A stretch of DNA of 64,000 bases, from positions 153,722,092 to 153,786,091 of the forward strand of contig CM043943.1 in the NCBI GenBank assembly GCA_014529385.2. Direction: 5' to 3'. The notes below the pieces were generated by a model. The model worked only from the letters and a program-made list of their open reading frames with translations, made no database searches and was not told the DNA's origin. Positions 11,600 to 22,629 of this stretch are shown here, one piece after another. Positions within the stretch are counted from its first letter, which is position 1, and every line of letters starts with the position of its first letter. The stretch comes from Adiantum capillus-veneris (taxonomy: Eukaryota; Streptophyta; Polypodiopsida; Polypodiales; Pteridaceae). The position numbers were made by a program, and so were the translations under genes.

Positions 11600-11712
11600 A
11601 GAGAGAAACTAATTTAACGTCGTAGAAAACTAATTAAAATTCAAAAACCTAAAGATCTAGCCGACAAGGAGTTGAACTCAAGACCTATTATTCAAGAGGG
11701 AAATGGCATAAT
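11600..11712 (-). mobile_element. SINE-like repeat inside the CACTA element
   Basis: The minus strand reads ggtcttgagttcaactcc, then tagatctttagg and ttttctacgacgtt, matching the modules in the PPR array. Two further tail-only fragments (cgtcgtaggaaactatcc) lie at about 11815-11855 and 12527-12570. Confidence 0.45.
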
Positions 11713-11805
11713 CAATCTATCATACTTGGCATGGGTGATAGAAAGGTTATACCATTTATCTCTTTTTATTGGCACACACATCCACACACGCGCACACACA
11801 CAAGA

Positions 11806-12660
11806 AGAACAGAGTTATAACGTCGTAGGAAACTATCCTAAAAGACGTTAAAGATTAGGTTAGATGTAGACTTATGTTAAATTAGATTTAAGTTTATTTA
11901 AGTTAAATTAGATTAGATTTAGGTTTATTTTTAACTAGATTTACGTTTATTTACGCTAGATTTAGATTTACGTTATATTAGATTAGATTTAGGTCTCCAT
12001 AGACTGCGATGCCTGCATGAAGCGGGTGAAGAAAGCCCTCAATGGAATATAGGGTATTGCTGCCTTCACTCATGGTGGGCTCCGTCGATCCAAAAGTACT
12101 GGTGAAATGTCTTCAGAAGATAGGGAAGAAGGTGGATCTTCAGGGTGGCAAGAGTCACTACATCCCTGACACAATGACCATCTAGACAACCTCTAGTCAT
12201 TCACAGCAACTTCAAAGTTAGTAACAAGAGCAAGAACGGTCTAAAGGGCCAATTGCTGTCGTCAGATGTGGATGGAGATGAGGCAGCGTCACCGCCGGAA
12301 GTTAACTCTCACATCTTTAGTGATGAGAATGCCAACTCTTGCCGAGTTATGTGAAAAATTATGTGTTAAATCAGTTTTAAGGTTCTTATAATCCCTGTTA
12401 GTTTAGTTCTTTGTTTTTAATATAACATAATTTACGTTAGATTTAGATTTATGTTATATTAGATTAGACTTAGGTTTATTTAGGTTTACCCACACACACA
12501 CACACACACACACAAGAAGAAGAGAGTTTTAACGTCGTAGGAAACTATCCCAAAAGACGTTAAAGATTAGGTTAGATGTAGACTTACGTTAAATTAGATT
12601 TAGGTTTATTTTTAGTTAGATTTACGTTTATTTAGATTTACGCTTATTTACGTTAGATCG
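11806..12660. repeat. Duplicated AT-rich blocks flanking the HIPP fragment
   Basis: The block from about 11806 to 11998 (SINE-like tail, then repeats of tagatttaggtttattt) is repeated at about 12500-12660 in the same order and orientation. The HIPP fragment lies between the copies. Confidence 0.65.
12002..12354 (+). pseudogene. Captured HIPP-type (HMA domain, CaaX) gene fragment
   Basis: Heavy-metal-associated isoprenylated plant proteins bind metals through a CxxC motif in an HMA domain and are prenylated at a C-terminal CaaX box. The plus strand encodes DCDACMKRVKKALNGI (CxxC metal site) from 12002, then DPKVLVKCLQKIGKKVDLQ from 12087 in another frame. In a third frame it ends FSDENANSCRVM with a stop at 12352-12354, that is, a CaaX box at the expected end. 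Three frames and several stops show decay; an intron could explain part of it. The fragment lies wholly inside the CACTA element, upstream of its transposase gene and in the same orientation, as expected for transduplication. The domain assignment is confident; functionality is unlikely. Confidence 0.8.
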
Positions 12661-13033
12661 AGTCCACGCAAGAATTACTTACGGTTTAGGGTTTAGAGTT
12701 AGACGAACAGTGAAAAGATCTACTGTGAAAAGATGTTAAGATACTGTGAAGTGCTACAGCTAGAGAAGAGGCAAAGGGGTTTTGTCCACTACATGCAATA
12801 TCATGTAGACGTGGGTGTGTAGATTTCTTGTACCCACAAATATAGGTATTGACCAATAAAGATGAGATTATAACCCGGTGGTTCTGATCTCCGTGCACCT
12901 CTAGACCGAGGTGTGCGGGGATTGGACATGACTAGAGAATGTGAGGTAGAGAGAGAGAGAGAGAGAGATAAAACGAAGAATGCCAATAGAATATTAAATT
13001 TGTTGTCCAGGTTATAAGATTTTTATCCTCATT

Positions 13034-13813
13034 ATGAGTAGTGACGAGGATGTGGGACCGTCCAACCAAAACACCTATCTCTCAACGAGGGTCTTATGTC
13101 CTTGTAATCAATGCAAGCATGCTGTGCGACGGACAAGACGTGTTTCTTTGCAGCACGTTCGCGAATTTGGCGAGTTCGATCGATCTATTATAGATCGAGT
13201 TGTTGCCAATTATAACTCGTCGGACTCTGACGCTGGCCAAAAAGCAGCAATCTTGCAACCCAATAGACGTAAGAAGCAAATCTACGAAGGTCATCAAGCG
13301 TATCTTCCAGAGAATCATGTGTTACGCGACGGCTTTTTGGGAAGAGAGCCACCAAGGATGTGTGCACAAGCATGGTTAGAGCAGAAGGAGATGTGCGATG
13401 ACGGATTGCCTCCAGGGATGAAGAGACTATCTGTATGGTACGAGTTACCATACTGGCCCCGACTCATGATCAATCACTTGCTCGATCCAATGCACATATT
13501 CAAGAATGTGGGTAATCTACTATGGGACCATCTGACCGGCAAGAAAGATACTTTGGGAGCCAGAGTTGACCTTAGAAATGTGGATCGTATGGAGCAATAT
13601 TGGCCGCAAACAGCGTCTGATGGATCGATAAAACTCCCTAAAGCACCATGGATTTTCAGAGGAGCCCAAGAACGCAAAGTAAAAGAGACCATTCGATCTT
13701 TGCGGACCCCCACTGGCGTAATGCACTCGCTCCGAACGTGTTTTACTAAAGAAGGAAATCTTACCGGTTTGAAGTCACACGATTGGCATAAAATGTGTCA
13801 GGTACGTTCATAG
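13034..13813 (+). CDS. Shortened CACTA transposase (TNP2-like)
   Basis: This open frame of 259 residues begins with a Transpos_assoc-like region containing CPCNQCKHA. It jumps directly to the C-terminal part of the plant transposase family, with LLDPMHIFKNVGNLLWDHL and later LKSHDWHKMCQ. The catalytic Transposase_21 core with the DGVNPF motif, present in the second element at 39.4-40.2 kb, is absent, so catalytic activity is not expected. The codon for the last Gln of HKMCQ precedes gtacgt, a canonical splice donor, so the annotated stop at 13813 may lie inside an intron. A flanking ORF starting at 13795 suggests overlapping or alternatively spliced products, as En/Spm elements are known to make. 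Confidence 0.7.
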   Translation: MSSDEDVGPSNQNTYLSTRVLCPCNQCKHAVRRTRRVSLQHVREFGEFDRSIIDRVVANYNSSDSDAGQKAAILQPNRRKKQIYEGHQAYLPENHVLRDGFLGREPPRMCAQAWLEQKEMCDDGLPPGMKRLSVWYELPYWPRLMINHLLDPMHIFKNVGNLLWDHLTGKKDTLGARVDLRNVDRMEQYWPQTASDGSIKLPKAPWIFRGAQERKVKETIRSLRTPTGVMHSLRTCFTKEGNLTGLKSHDWHKMCQVRS

Positions 13814-14861
13814 TGGACTTTAATACCCCTTCTTTGCCCGCCCCCACACCAGCCACAGCATCGCCATCTACGCCAGGTTTTGTACGGCTGACTGTTCCTA
13901 GAAGCTACACACCTCTACCTACTCCGCCAGGAGCCACCCCACTCGACACTCCTCGCTTCGGGGCCCAGACGCCGGTGGAGACACCTGACGTCCGTACCCC
14001 CATCGACACACCGCTAGAGACCCCTGCCGGGACACCCAGGTTCACGCGTCACCGGCCAGAGGGCTTGTCTTACTCCGTCGACTTGAGCGGCGGCATCATC
14101 ATGGATGATGACGGCAAGAAGGTGATCTCGCGCATGCGTGGTCTTTGCTCTCAGTTGTTTAGACACTACATACTAAACAAATGGAGTGAAGTACCAAGTG
14201 ATTTAAAAAACAGAGTCATCAGCATACTTCATGATGAGTTTCCCGTTCCAACACTGGATCAGCGCTTCAATGAAGACCTGATGAAGATTCAAATGCGCGA
14301 ATACTGCAAACACAAGCTTTCCGAAGTGCAAAAAGCAATCAAGAATGGGTGGAACAGGCCAGATTGACTGGCCAAAGAAGATTGGAAGAATGCGAAGAAA
14401 GCAGCGCGCGAGAATCCCGACAAGTGGAAGCAACAAAAGGATGCAGCCAGAGCGCGAGTAGAGGCAGGGAGCTCGCACCACTTGGGGAGCGGTGGATGGG
14501 CATCATTTGAGGCCGATTTTGTAAGTGTTTTCGCATTGCTCTTTATGTTCGATAGTTTAGGGTTTATGAGTTTTTTAATTCTAACATAATGAAATCTTTG
14601 TATGTTTTGACAGTGGTCGATGACAGGACGTGATCCCACACCGTACGAGCGCGAGTACGCAGGCAGGAAGGGCTTAAACTCCCTGATGGACATTCTCAGT
14701 TCTCGCGGCGGCATGGTTAGTATTAGGGTTTACTCTTTTCTTTTTTTTGTATTGTTTTATAAATGTCGTTATATGTTTATACTTACTGAAAGCTGTCTTA
14801 TTGTCTTTTTTTGCAGAATCCGACAGATACGCCGCTTGGACGCGATGAGACGTCTGACTAG
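13795..14861 (+). pseudogene. CACTA TnpA-like gene (Ptta/En/Spm family), three exons
   Basis: Exon 1 encodes a Pro/Thr-rich N-terminus (many TP dipeptides) and then WSEVPSDLKNRVISILHDEF and IQMREYCKHKLSEVQKAIKN, typical of the plant transposase Ptta/En/Spm family of DNA-binding accessory proteins. A TGA at 14365-14367 interrupts it, but the frame continues with DWKNAKKAARENPDKW and SHHLGSGGWASF. Introns look intact: donor gtaagt near 14521 with acceptor ttgacag near 14613, and donor gttagt near 14716 with acceptor ttgcag near 14817. The frame ends at TAG 14859-14861. TnpA proteins bind subterminal repeats, such as those at both ends of this element. One premature stop is the only clear lesion. 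Confidence 0.7.
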
Positions 14862-15239
14862 ACGACGTCAGTTTAGCCATAGCTAGATAGCATTAGTTTA
14901 GGGTTTCTCATAGCTTATGTATCATGAGACGGATTTTATACGTCTTTTTGAACCATGTATATTATTACATTTGTCACCGCAGTTCATTTTGCCAATCAAT
15001 TCTTTATGCCTATGATGTTGTACAATTGTCATTATTACATTTGCCAATCAATTCATTTTGCCTATGATGTGTACAATTGTCAATTTTGCAAACAATGCGT
15101 CTTGTGGGTCACTATTTTGGGTCTATTATCTACCCTTGCACTTTTTTTAACAAGTGAATCAAGTACAATATGGTTGATGGGTGGCAGGGCATTGAAGCAG
15201 GGCATTCAATGCCCTGCCACCAAAAAAAAATTCTCTCGG

Positions 15240-15420
15240 GCGTCGCTATAACCGTCGCTATTTATGGCTCTGTAGCGTCGCTATGAGCGTCGCTATAGTC
15301 TTCTGTGTAAACGTCGCTATAACCGTCGCTATGAGCGTCGCTATGAGCGTCTCTATATAGCGACGCTCTCATAGCGACGCTCGTAGCGACGGTTTTAGCG
15401 ACGCCGGGAGTTATAAAAAC
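15240..15420. repeat. 3' subterminal repeat array of the CACTA element
   Basis: The words cgtcgctatgag, cgtcgctataac and their complements (ctcatagcgacg) occur about a dozen times in 180 bp, first mainly in one orientation and then in the other, so the array can fold back on itself. They match the words near the 5' end. Confidence 0.85.
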
Positions 15421-15477
15421 CAAGTGTATTTCCGTCGCTAACAGCGTCACAAGAGCACACAACCTCTTGTAGTGCAA

Positions 15478-17930
15478 GTCATCCCTTAATTAGTGCCACA
15501 ACGAACCATTAATAAGGTATACCAACAAAAGTTCTTGGATAGATTTTTACTCAAGCTTTAATGAGCAGGCTCGAGGTATCTTTACGCAGATTTAAGCCAT
15601 AGTTGGCCAGAAAGATTCCAACCAAATGCAGTGAAAAAGTAACCAATATTAAGCCGACAATCTAAGTATCAAGCTAAAGATACAAAATCTGGCTACAACC
15701 AGTTATACTCAAACCAAACCAGATCAGTATTCACTAGCTGTAGTGGAAATTGTATGTAAAAAAACAGATTTAAGCCCAACATCCAAGCAATAGGTGAAGG
15801 TCAGATTTGTAAGTCAAAACAGTCTCCCCCAAATCATAATACCATAACAAACTCAGGTATCTAAAGCATCATATCATTATCCATAAGCAGAGAGCAGGAT
15901 TAGAAGACCAGATGTAGTGAAAAAACGACCAGTACACCCTTCTTAGTATAGAGATTTTTGTATTTTTAGGTTTATCAAACCAGGACCTGATTAAAGGTTT
16001 TAATCTAGTAATCAATGGTATGTTTTAGAGTTATCACCTCAAGGCAAGCAAGACAAAGTCCAACAAGGTCATCACAAAAAAGGGAAATGATCTTTCAAAA
16101 GAGCAGCTCAAAGAAATATTAGCCAAAGCTAGAGAAGTGCCAGCTAGAGCCAGAGCCAGAGCCAGAGCTAGAGCTGGCCAACCAGATGTAGTAAAAAAAG
16201 AAGGAATTTTTAGCTAATAGACTAAGTATCAAGCTAAATGTTTAGTGGTTTGTTAATGCAAGTAGCCTCCCCCATGCCATACCATACACAGGTGGTAGAG
16301 CAAAAAAAAAGCCAGACTAGTACTTCACAAGGCCATATCAAAAATTAAACCAATGCTTTTTTTATGAAAACCAGATTATGTATGAAGCCAAACCAAGAAA
16401 AAATCCAAAGCATGTTATAATCGTGCAAACCATATAGGCCAATAAGAAGTGAAAGGATCTAGCAATTATTTAGAGAAGAATTTGCCAGAGTAAGAGAAGT
16501 GTCACAGAAGTGCCAGCCAGAGCCAGAGCCATAGCCATAGCCAAAGCACCAATGTTTCATATTTTTTGCAAAATTAAATGTATCATATCCAGAAAAACCA
16601 TTGCAATATTCCAAAATCAGATTTTGGCAGCATAACTAGTAATGCCACTATTCTCACCATAAGTTTCATCTTTTATGCAAAGAAACATCAATTTTTCAAA
16701 AGTTTCCATGATAAGTTTCCTTGAATCTCCTCATATCCCACCAAAATATGAACCATCACATAATATTTCAGAGTAGCAACTAGTGATGATCAGTTAGATC
16801 AATTTCCCCATATTTCCATAGTATACCACATTTAGGTAACAGCCTAGTCACAAACTGTAGAATTGACTCCACTTTTTTGTTAACAACAAAAGACTAGAGT
16901 GAGTAAGTATGTAAATAGTACCAGGCAGGAAGCAAAAAGAAAACATCAGTTGATGTGCAATTAACAATGCCAAGTTTATCAAACATATGTTTTAGCTAAA
17001 AAAAATCCCAAATATACAGTTCTGCCAAAATTTAGAGCAAAAATGTTCGATTTAGAGTTTTACTCCAAAACCCTGCAACATCAGATCAGGTATACCTTCT
17101 ATCAACATTAGTAAAAGACTAAAAAAGCCAGTGTGGTAGAACGCTCAATAAACATTAATGGCGGTGAATAAAACCTTCGAAGTGAAGCCATCATCACAGT
17201 AGCAGATTATTGTGAAGCCAAGCATCAAACAGACCTAACCCCGTCTAGCCCAAGTCTAAGTGAGGGAGTTCCCCTCACCTTATATAGTGGAAGAGGCTGT
17301 ACACACCACAGCTATGCAAGCAATCCCATCGAGAACGTGAGCGGGCCCTGAAGATGAGGAGTAATTATGAAGAAGATAAGCTGCAAACCTGGCCAAGCCA
17401 CCAACATCATCATAAAGAGAAGCACCACTCATGGAGCCTGTCGAGTAAACGGAGGGAAGGGGAAAAATGACAACAAGAAAATCCTTGCGGCGGTGTTATG
17501 CCAGGAGGAGCCATAAAAGGAAGGGGAGTTTTTTTATATAAAAACTATTTACTTTTTAAGGTTAGCACCTCACGGGATAGTTCCCACTGATTCCTTACTC
17601 TAAGGGTTGAATCCACAAGGGAAATCTCCCACTAAGTTAGGCTTTTAGTGATACACATTTAGCCATGCTAATCAAGATAGCATAGTAGGCCAGCAATACT
17701 GAAATCAAATAACATTTCAGATTTGTCCTACCCAAGGTGGAGATCATTATGCTATGAGAAGGCTGCTTGTCTATACAGGAGAGGTGTATAGTAAAGCATA
17801 TGGGAAACTTCCATATGGCTGCAACTTAAGTCTAAATTAAGTGCATACAGTTAGATGTCACAATTTTTAGTCCGATAAAGTGATTTAGATCACAATCAGA
17901 ACCCCTTTAGATGCTAACAAGGTCAGCTGA
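15478..17930. other. AT-rich intergenic DNA
   Basis: No gene was recognised. Short repeats of gccaga/gccata occur at about 16140-16185 and 16518-16545. The region has the low GC content and lack of long open frames typical of intergenic or deeply decayed repeat DNA. Confidence 0.5.
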
Positions 17931-17937
17931 TGTGATA

Positions 17938-18135
17938 GTGTGTGTGTGTGTGTGTATATATATAAACACACACACACACACACACATATATATACACATA
18001 TATACATACATACATAAATGTATGTATATATATACACATATACACACATATATATGTATGTATGTATGTATACATACATACATATATATATATATATATC
18101 TATATATCTATACATACATAGATATATAGATATAT

Positions 18136-18217
<82 letters not shown>
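17938..18217. repeat. Compound TG/CA/TATA microsatellite
   Basis: A TG run passes into CA, then tatacatacataca-type tetranucleotides, and finishes with a long uninterrupted TA run (about 18138-18215). Much of it is self-complementary. It abuts the truncated end of the LTR-like repeat at 18218 and may have expanded from that junction. Confidence 0.95.
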
Positions 18218-18219
<2 letters not shown>

Positions 18220-19052
18220 ATGGTAATCTCAAACCTATTCTTAATCAACAAGCAAATGAGCACTCAAGCTTAAACAAGCAAACAAGCAATGCAAGAATAA
18301 AAATGCACAAACCCACATGCAAGCTAAGTAAGCTCAAACCCACTCAATAAATGGAGAAAGAGAGCACCGTTAACTAATAAGCAATAAACATTAAACATGA
18401 TTAATTAGCTCAAACTTACAAGCATTCTACAAGCTTCAATGTGATAAGAAAAGAGAAGAGAGCATAGGGCTTTTGCCCACACATACACATGAGAAAATCT
18501 TAAACAAGATAAACATTAACTTAATTAATTACAAGATTAAAGAGAGTGAGAGAATGATTTCCTTCATTGCATAATAAAGCTCGTAGCTAGGAAGCTATGG
18601 CTCAAAGTGTTACAATGAGAGTTGAGAGGTAGGGGAGTAGTGGAGTGCAAGAGCGCTTGGATGCAAGCTTCTTCTCTTGATCACTCAACACAAAATGAGA
18701 TAAAAGGTACAAAATCCTCCACAAAATTGAGTTCTAAAGGATTTTACTAAAACTATGCACACTCGTCCGCCCGGCCACTTAAGTCTAAAACCTAGGCAAA
18801 ATGGTTGAATAGCTCAATTTTAGGGATGATAAATATTCTAAAAAAATGTCTTACAAGCTGGAACTCACTGAGCCCATAACATGTGGGAAATAAGAATTAC
18901 ATTGCCTGTAGGCAGTTTTACTCAAAATGTTACACAAGTTGCGGGAAAATATTACAAGGCTTACGGGATTTTATCTTTGTCTTCAATTGTCTTAAAACCT
19001 ACACTAGTTACCTTTTACTATACCTGTACCTGCTATACTTGTTCTTCGAACA
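18218..19052 (-). mobile_element. LTR-like repeat, inverted relative to 46.8 kb copy
   Basis: The reverse complement of this ~835-bp stretch aligns along its whole length with 46770-47601. Shared words include agataaaatccc, aatatttatcatcccc, ttgcctaggtttta and ggcaaaagccctatgctctc. On the minus strand it starts TGTTCGAAGAAC, like an LTR. No polypurine tract lies outside it, so it is a solo LTR or a 5' LTR whose element is gone; the other end runs into the TA microsatellite. The partner copy has a gag-like region and a purine tract upstream, supporting the LTR reading. Confidence 0.7.
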
Positions 19053-19181
19053 CATATTTTTGTGTTTTGCTAGATGGGCTGGGTCAGAGAAAGTAAGCAT
19101 AGTATTTTAGAATAGGCAAAGTTTATGCTTGTGCATAATGGTTGGTTTTCTATTATCCATGTATGTCTTGATTAATAGAGT

Positions 19182-19530
19182 TTGTCAAGAATTCTTTTAA
19201 CTTTTTCTGATTACACAAGCTACAACTATTGTGGTATAGTAGTAGGTTCCAGTCATATGCCATATGTGACAACATTACCAGCTGAGGTGCCAAAGGTGAA
19301 TGTTAATTCAACTTTGGACGCTCTCACCGTGGAAACAAACATGCAACTTGATGACCAATCAACTGCAGCTGGCAAGGAAGGCTCATCCTTGGCAAGTGAC
19401 AAAACTCTGACTGGCAAGGAAGGCTTGCATGTGGCAAGTGACAAAACCCTAGCTATTGAGTTGGAGCCCTCTGAACAGAGAGAAGGTGAACCAGAACCAA
19501 AGGAAACTAAACCAATGGCAGATGCGGATG
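19182..19530 (+). other. Open frame with a 14-residue repeat, interrupted by copia insertion
   Basis: The frame starts at ATG 19182 and stays open up to the copia LTR at 19531. It contains two copies of a 14-residue unit (GKEGSSLASDKTLT and GKEGLHVASDKTLA) followed by Glu/Pro-rich sequence. The DNA repeat is 42 bp. It could be a low-complexity exon of the gene whose phosphatase-like part lies beyond the copia element at 25.4-26.3 kb (inference from position and strand only). I do not recognise the protein. Confidence 0.35.
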
Positions 19531-19757
19531 TGTTACCATATACATCTGGTAGTGATGTGTGTGAACACATTAGGACCGCCGGGGCATTTTTCCACTCTTT
19601 AGGAGGTTCTTTCCCCCGTGCATTGTATAAACGCCCATCACTCTAGGGTTATCCATCTTTCCATTGCACACTAAGTAATACACTCTCCATTGTGTGCCTT
19701 GAGCTTCCTTCATCTTCTCCAAGCTGTGTGCGTTTCTCTGCAACCCTAATTCCAACA
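19531..19757 (+). repeat. 5' LTR of the copia element
   Basis: TG...CA boundaries; a TATA-box-like tataaa at about 19627 would drive the element. It is followed by aattggtatcagagc, the primer-binding site. Confidence 0.9.
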
Positions 19758-20120
19758 ATTGGTATCAGAGCAGGTTACGTCCTCCCGGGCTTAGTCGCTA
19801 GCAACTCTAGTACATGCCTGCTCACTTTCTCCAATTTCAGTGAGCTTTGGCAAGTGTTCACAGGTCAAACAATTATTTCGGGTCAGCTCGTAGAGCTTAG
19901 TCTGCTCAGATTTTTTATTCGGGCTCATTTCGGCCTCTGTTTCCACTACAGGTAGGTCTGCACAGGCAATTTTGTCATTTTGTGCAAAAATTCTGTCAGC
20001 GCCGTTTTTTGCATAACAGGTGCCTTATAGTCTTCTAAGGTTTGTGCTATATAGCACATGTTGATCCCCCTCCGTTTCTCCTATTTTCAGGCAGTTTTCA
20101 CATCAGGTGCAGCATTTACC

Positions 20121-21108
20121 ATGGCTGACAACAACAACACAGATATGTTCAAGATGTTTGCTGCTGAGGACAGGTTGGATGGGGACAATTACCCTATGTC
20201 GGCTTATATGATGTGCATGTTCTTGTGTCAAAGGGTGCCTGGCATATATTGTGCACGGCCTTGATGTATGTCCTAGCTCTGAGGATGTACGTGATGTTGA
20301 GGATATTGCATGTCCTGTTGCAAGGATTGCTGTTGTTAGAGTTGCTTTGCCTACGACAGAACAAGCTCATTGGGATGTTAAGGATGCGCAGGCTCATGCA
20401 TTGATTGCGTTGTCTGTGAAGCGCACCATTGTTCCTCACATCTGTTCAACGAAATGTGCAAAACAGGCTTGGGATATTTTGGCTGGCCTTTATGCGAGTC
20501 ACAATGAGACTAAAATTGCTTTGCTATGTAAAGAGCTGGAGTCGAAGATTATGCATGAGGAAGATGATATGGACACTTTCCTTGCTAGTGTCAAGGATAT
20601 CAATGAGCAACTTATTTCTGCTGGAGAAGTCATTTTAGACAGTTCCCTTCTGCAAACTGTTCTTGATGCCTTACTAGATTCTTACCACACTTTTGCTAGT
20701 ACTTAACGACTTATGACCCAAGGAGATCCAGAAGTTGTCAAGTTTGATGCATTATGCACATTGCTGTTGCAAGAGTCACTTTCCAAAAAAAACAGGACTA
20801 GACAGCGTGCAGTTGAACAGGCTTTTTTTGCTTCTCAAAGAAAGGGTGGTAACAACAATGCAACCACTTCTTATGGTTCTACTGCGAGTGGAAAAACTTA
20901 TGTTCCTAATGCTTCTGCTAGCAGCACTTCGTCTAGCAATTCTGGTGATAAGGGCAAAAAGAAGATACGTTGCCATTATTGTAAAGCTAATGATCACTTG
21001 ATCAAGTCGTGTCCTAAGTTGAAGGCCAAAGAGGATAAGAAGAAAGAGGGTTGTTCCACTGCAAATGCGGGTTCACTACAAATGCATCCATTGTTGCGTC
21101 TTCTGTGA
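20121..21108 (+). pseudogene. copia gag (nucleocapsid) region, frameshifted
   Basis: The capsid-type polyprotein starts MADNNNTDMF at 20121. It changes frame near 20212, runs through QAWDILAGLYASHNETKIAL and DALLDSYHTFAS, and meets a stop at 20704-20706. It then continues to a CCHC zinc knuckle (CHYCKANDHLIKSC) near 20970-21015 before another frame change near 21060. The knuckle spacing (CX2CX4HX4C) is canonical. Frameshifts and the stop make it a non-functional copy. Confidence 0.85.
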
Positions 21109-22629
21109 AAGGAGACTGTGTTGTTGATGTTGATGCAGAATGGGATTTTAGAGCAGAGTGTACTTACAATCTTGCTGTCCATGATGCATGTTTGTCAGTT
21201 GCTGCAGATTCACATGTGTGGTATTTTGACAGTGGTGCTACAAAGCACATTACCTCACATCGTAAATTATTCACCTCTCTCGAGTCTATTCCTCATGGAA
21301 ATTCTATCACGTGTGCCAACAATGCCTCTTATCCAGTTCAGAGAGTTGGAAAGATTGTGCTTACTGCTGCTAATGGCAATTCTTTCACACTTGTTGATGC
21401 ACTTTATGTACCTAGGATCAAGAAGAATCTCTTGTCTGTATCCGCACTTGCTAGACTTGGACTTGTAGTCAAATATGTGGATGACAGATGTACAGTTCAT
21501 GATCTCGGTTTTGGTGATGAAATTGTTGCATCTGGCCTCTTGTGCCGTGGGCTGTATAAGCTCACTTTGTACAACAAGTGTGGACAAAATTTTGCAAATG
21601 TTGTTGCAGATTCAAGGGCTATTTCATATGCAAAACTTTGGCATGCACGTTTTGGTCATCTGAATTTTGCCAGTTTGCTGCGTTTGCAGAAATTTGATAT
21701 GGTTTCTTCTTTGCCGCCTCTTTAGGCACCTATCAACCATGTTTGTGAAGGCTGTATTTTGGGTAAAATACAGCGTTCTAAGTTTTCAAAGGATGGTTCA
21801 GTTCGGGCCACATGCAGGTTACAGCTTGTGCATAGTGATGTTTGTGGGCCCATGCAAACTCCGTCCTTCCTTGGGAAATTACCTGTACTTCGTGACTTTC
21901 ATTGATAACTACTCCAGGCATGCATGGGTATTTTCGCTTAAAGCGAAGTCCGAATTTTTTATGTGCTTCAAACAATTTCCGGCTATGGCTGAAAATGTCT
22001 CGAAATGTACTATGGGCACCCTCCGTTCCGATCGAGGGGGGGAGTACATGTCTCATGAATTTAATGCATTTCTAGCTAGTCATGGGATAAAACACCAATG
22101 TACAATGCCGTATACACCTCAGCAAAATGGTGTTGCTGAGAGGAAAAACAGCTCACTGACGGAAATGGCACGATGTATGGTCAAAAGTCAAGCTTTGCCG
22201 CATTCTTTTTGGCTTGAGGCCATCATTTGTGCCACTTATGTACTTAACACGTGTCCTACAGAAGCTTTGCAGTCTATTACTCCATATGAAGCATGGCATG
22301 ATAGAAATCCTTCTATTGAGCACATGCGTGTTTTTGGCTGTTTGGCATATGCTTTGGTGCCACAAACACAACGCAAAAAATATGTTGATAAAGCTGTCAA
22401 ATGTATTTTTGTTGGTTATAGTGCTGAAAGCAAAGGTTACAGGTTGTATCAACCGCAAACAAAACGTATTCTCGTTTCACGGGATGTAGTGTTTGCGGAA
22501 GATTCTGTTCAGCCCTTGCTGTCATGTACTAGAGACAGTAATGTAAGCTCACAGGACATTTATGACACTATGTTGCCTCTTTTCAGTGGTGTAAATACGA
22601 ATGTAAGTTCCAATGAGGCAAATATGTAG
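21051..22629 (+). pseudogene. copia protease and integrase region
   Basis: An aspartic protease motif is present (WYFDSGATKHIT, near 21220), followed by the pre-integrase HxxC-type segment KLWHARFGHLN (near 21640) and a stop at 21723-21725. The integrase core shows its three acidic residues in context: HSDVCGP, LRSDRGGEY and QNGVAERKN. The IN C-terminal part (FGCLAYALVP, KCIFVGYSAESKGYRLY) follows. Apart from the stop between the pre-integrase domain and the core, the region is well preserved. Confidence 0.88.

Larger units (their letters stand above)
10924..15474 (+). mobile_element. CACTA (En/Spm) transposon with captured HIPP fragment
   Basis: The element starts CACTACAACAAGAGG and ends CCTCTTGTAGTG, imperfect terminal inverted repeats differing by a three-base insertion. 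It is flanked on both sides by the trinucleotide CAA (10921-10923 and 15475-15477), the target-site duplication length of the superfamily. Both ends carry dense cgtcgctatgag-type subterminal repeats. Inside are GA/CA microsatellites, a SINE-like insertion, a degenerate HIPP gene fragment, a shortened transposase gene and a TnpA-like gene with GT-AG introns. Total length is 4,551 bp. The transposase lacks its central region, so the copy is probably non-autonomous. Confidence 0.9.

Noticed and set aside
13834-14040. A Pro/Thr-rich host structural protein in the first CACTA element
   Set aside because: The Thr-Pro region is in frame with the TnpA-like domain and lies between the element's TIRs.
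20950-21020. The CCHC knuckle as part of a host RNA-binding protein
   Set aside because: It lies in register between copia gag and protease inside a TG...CA LTR pair with a primer-binding site.
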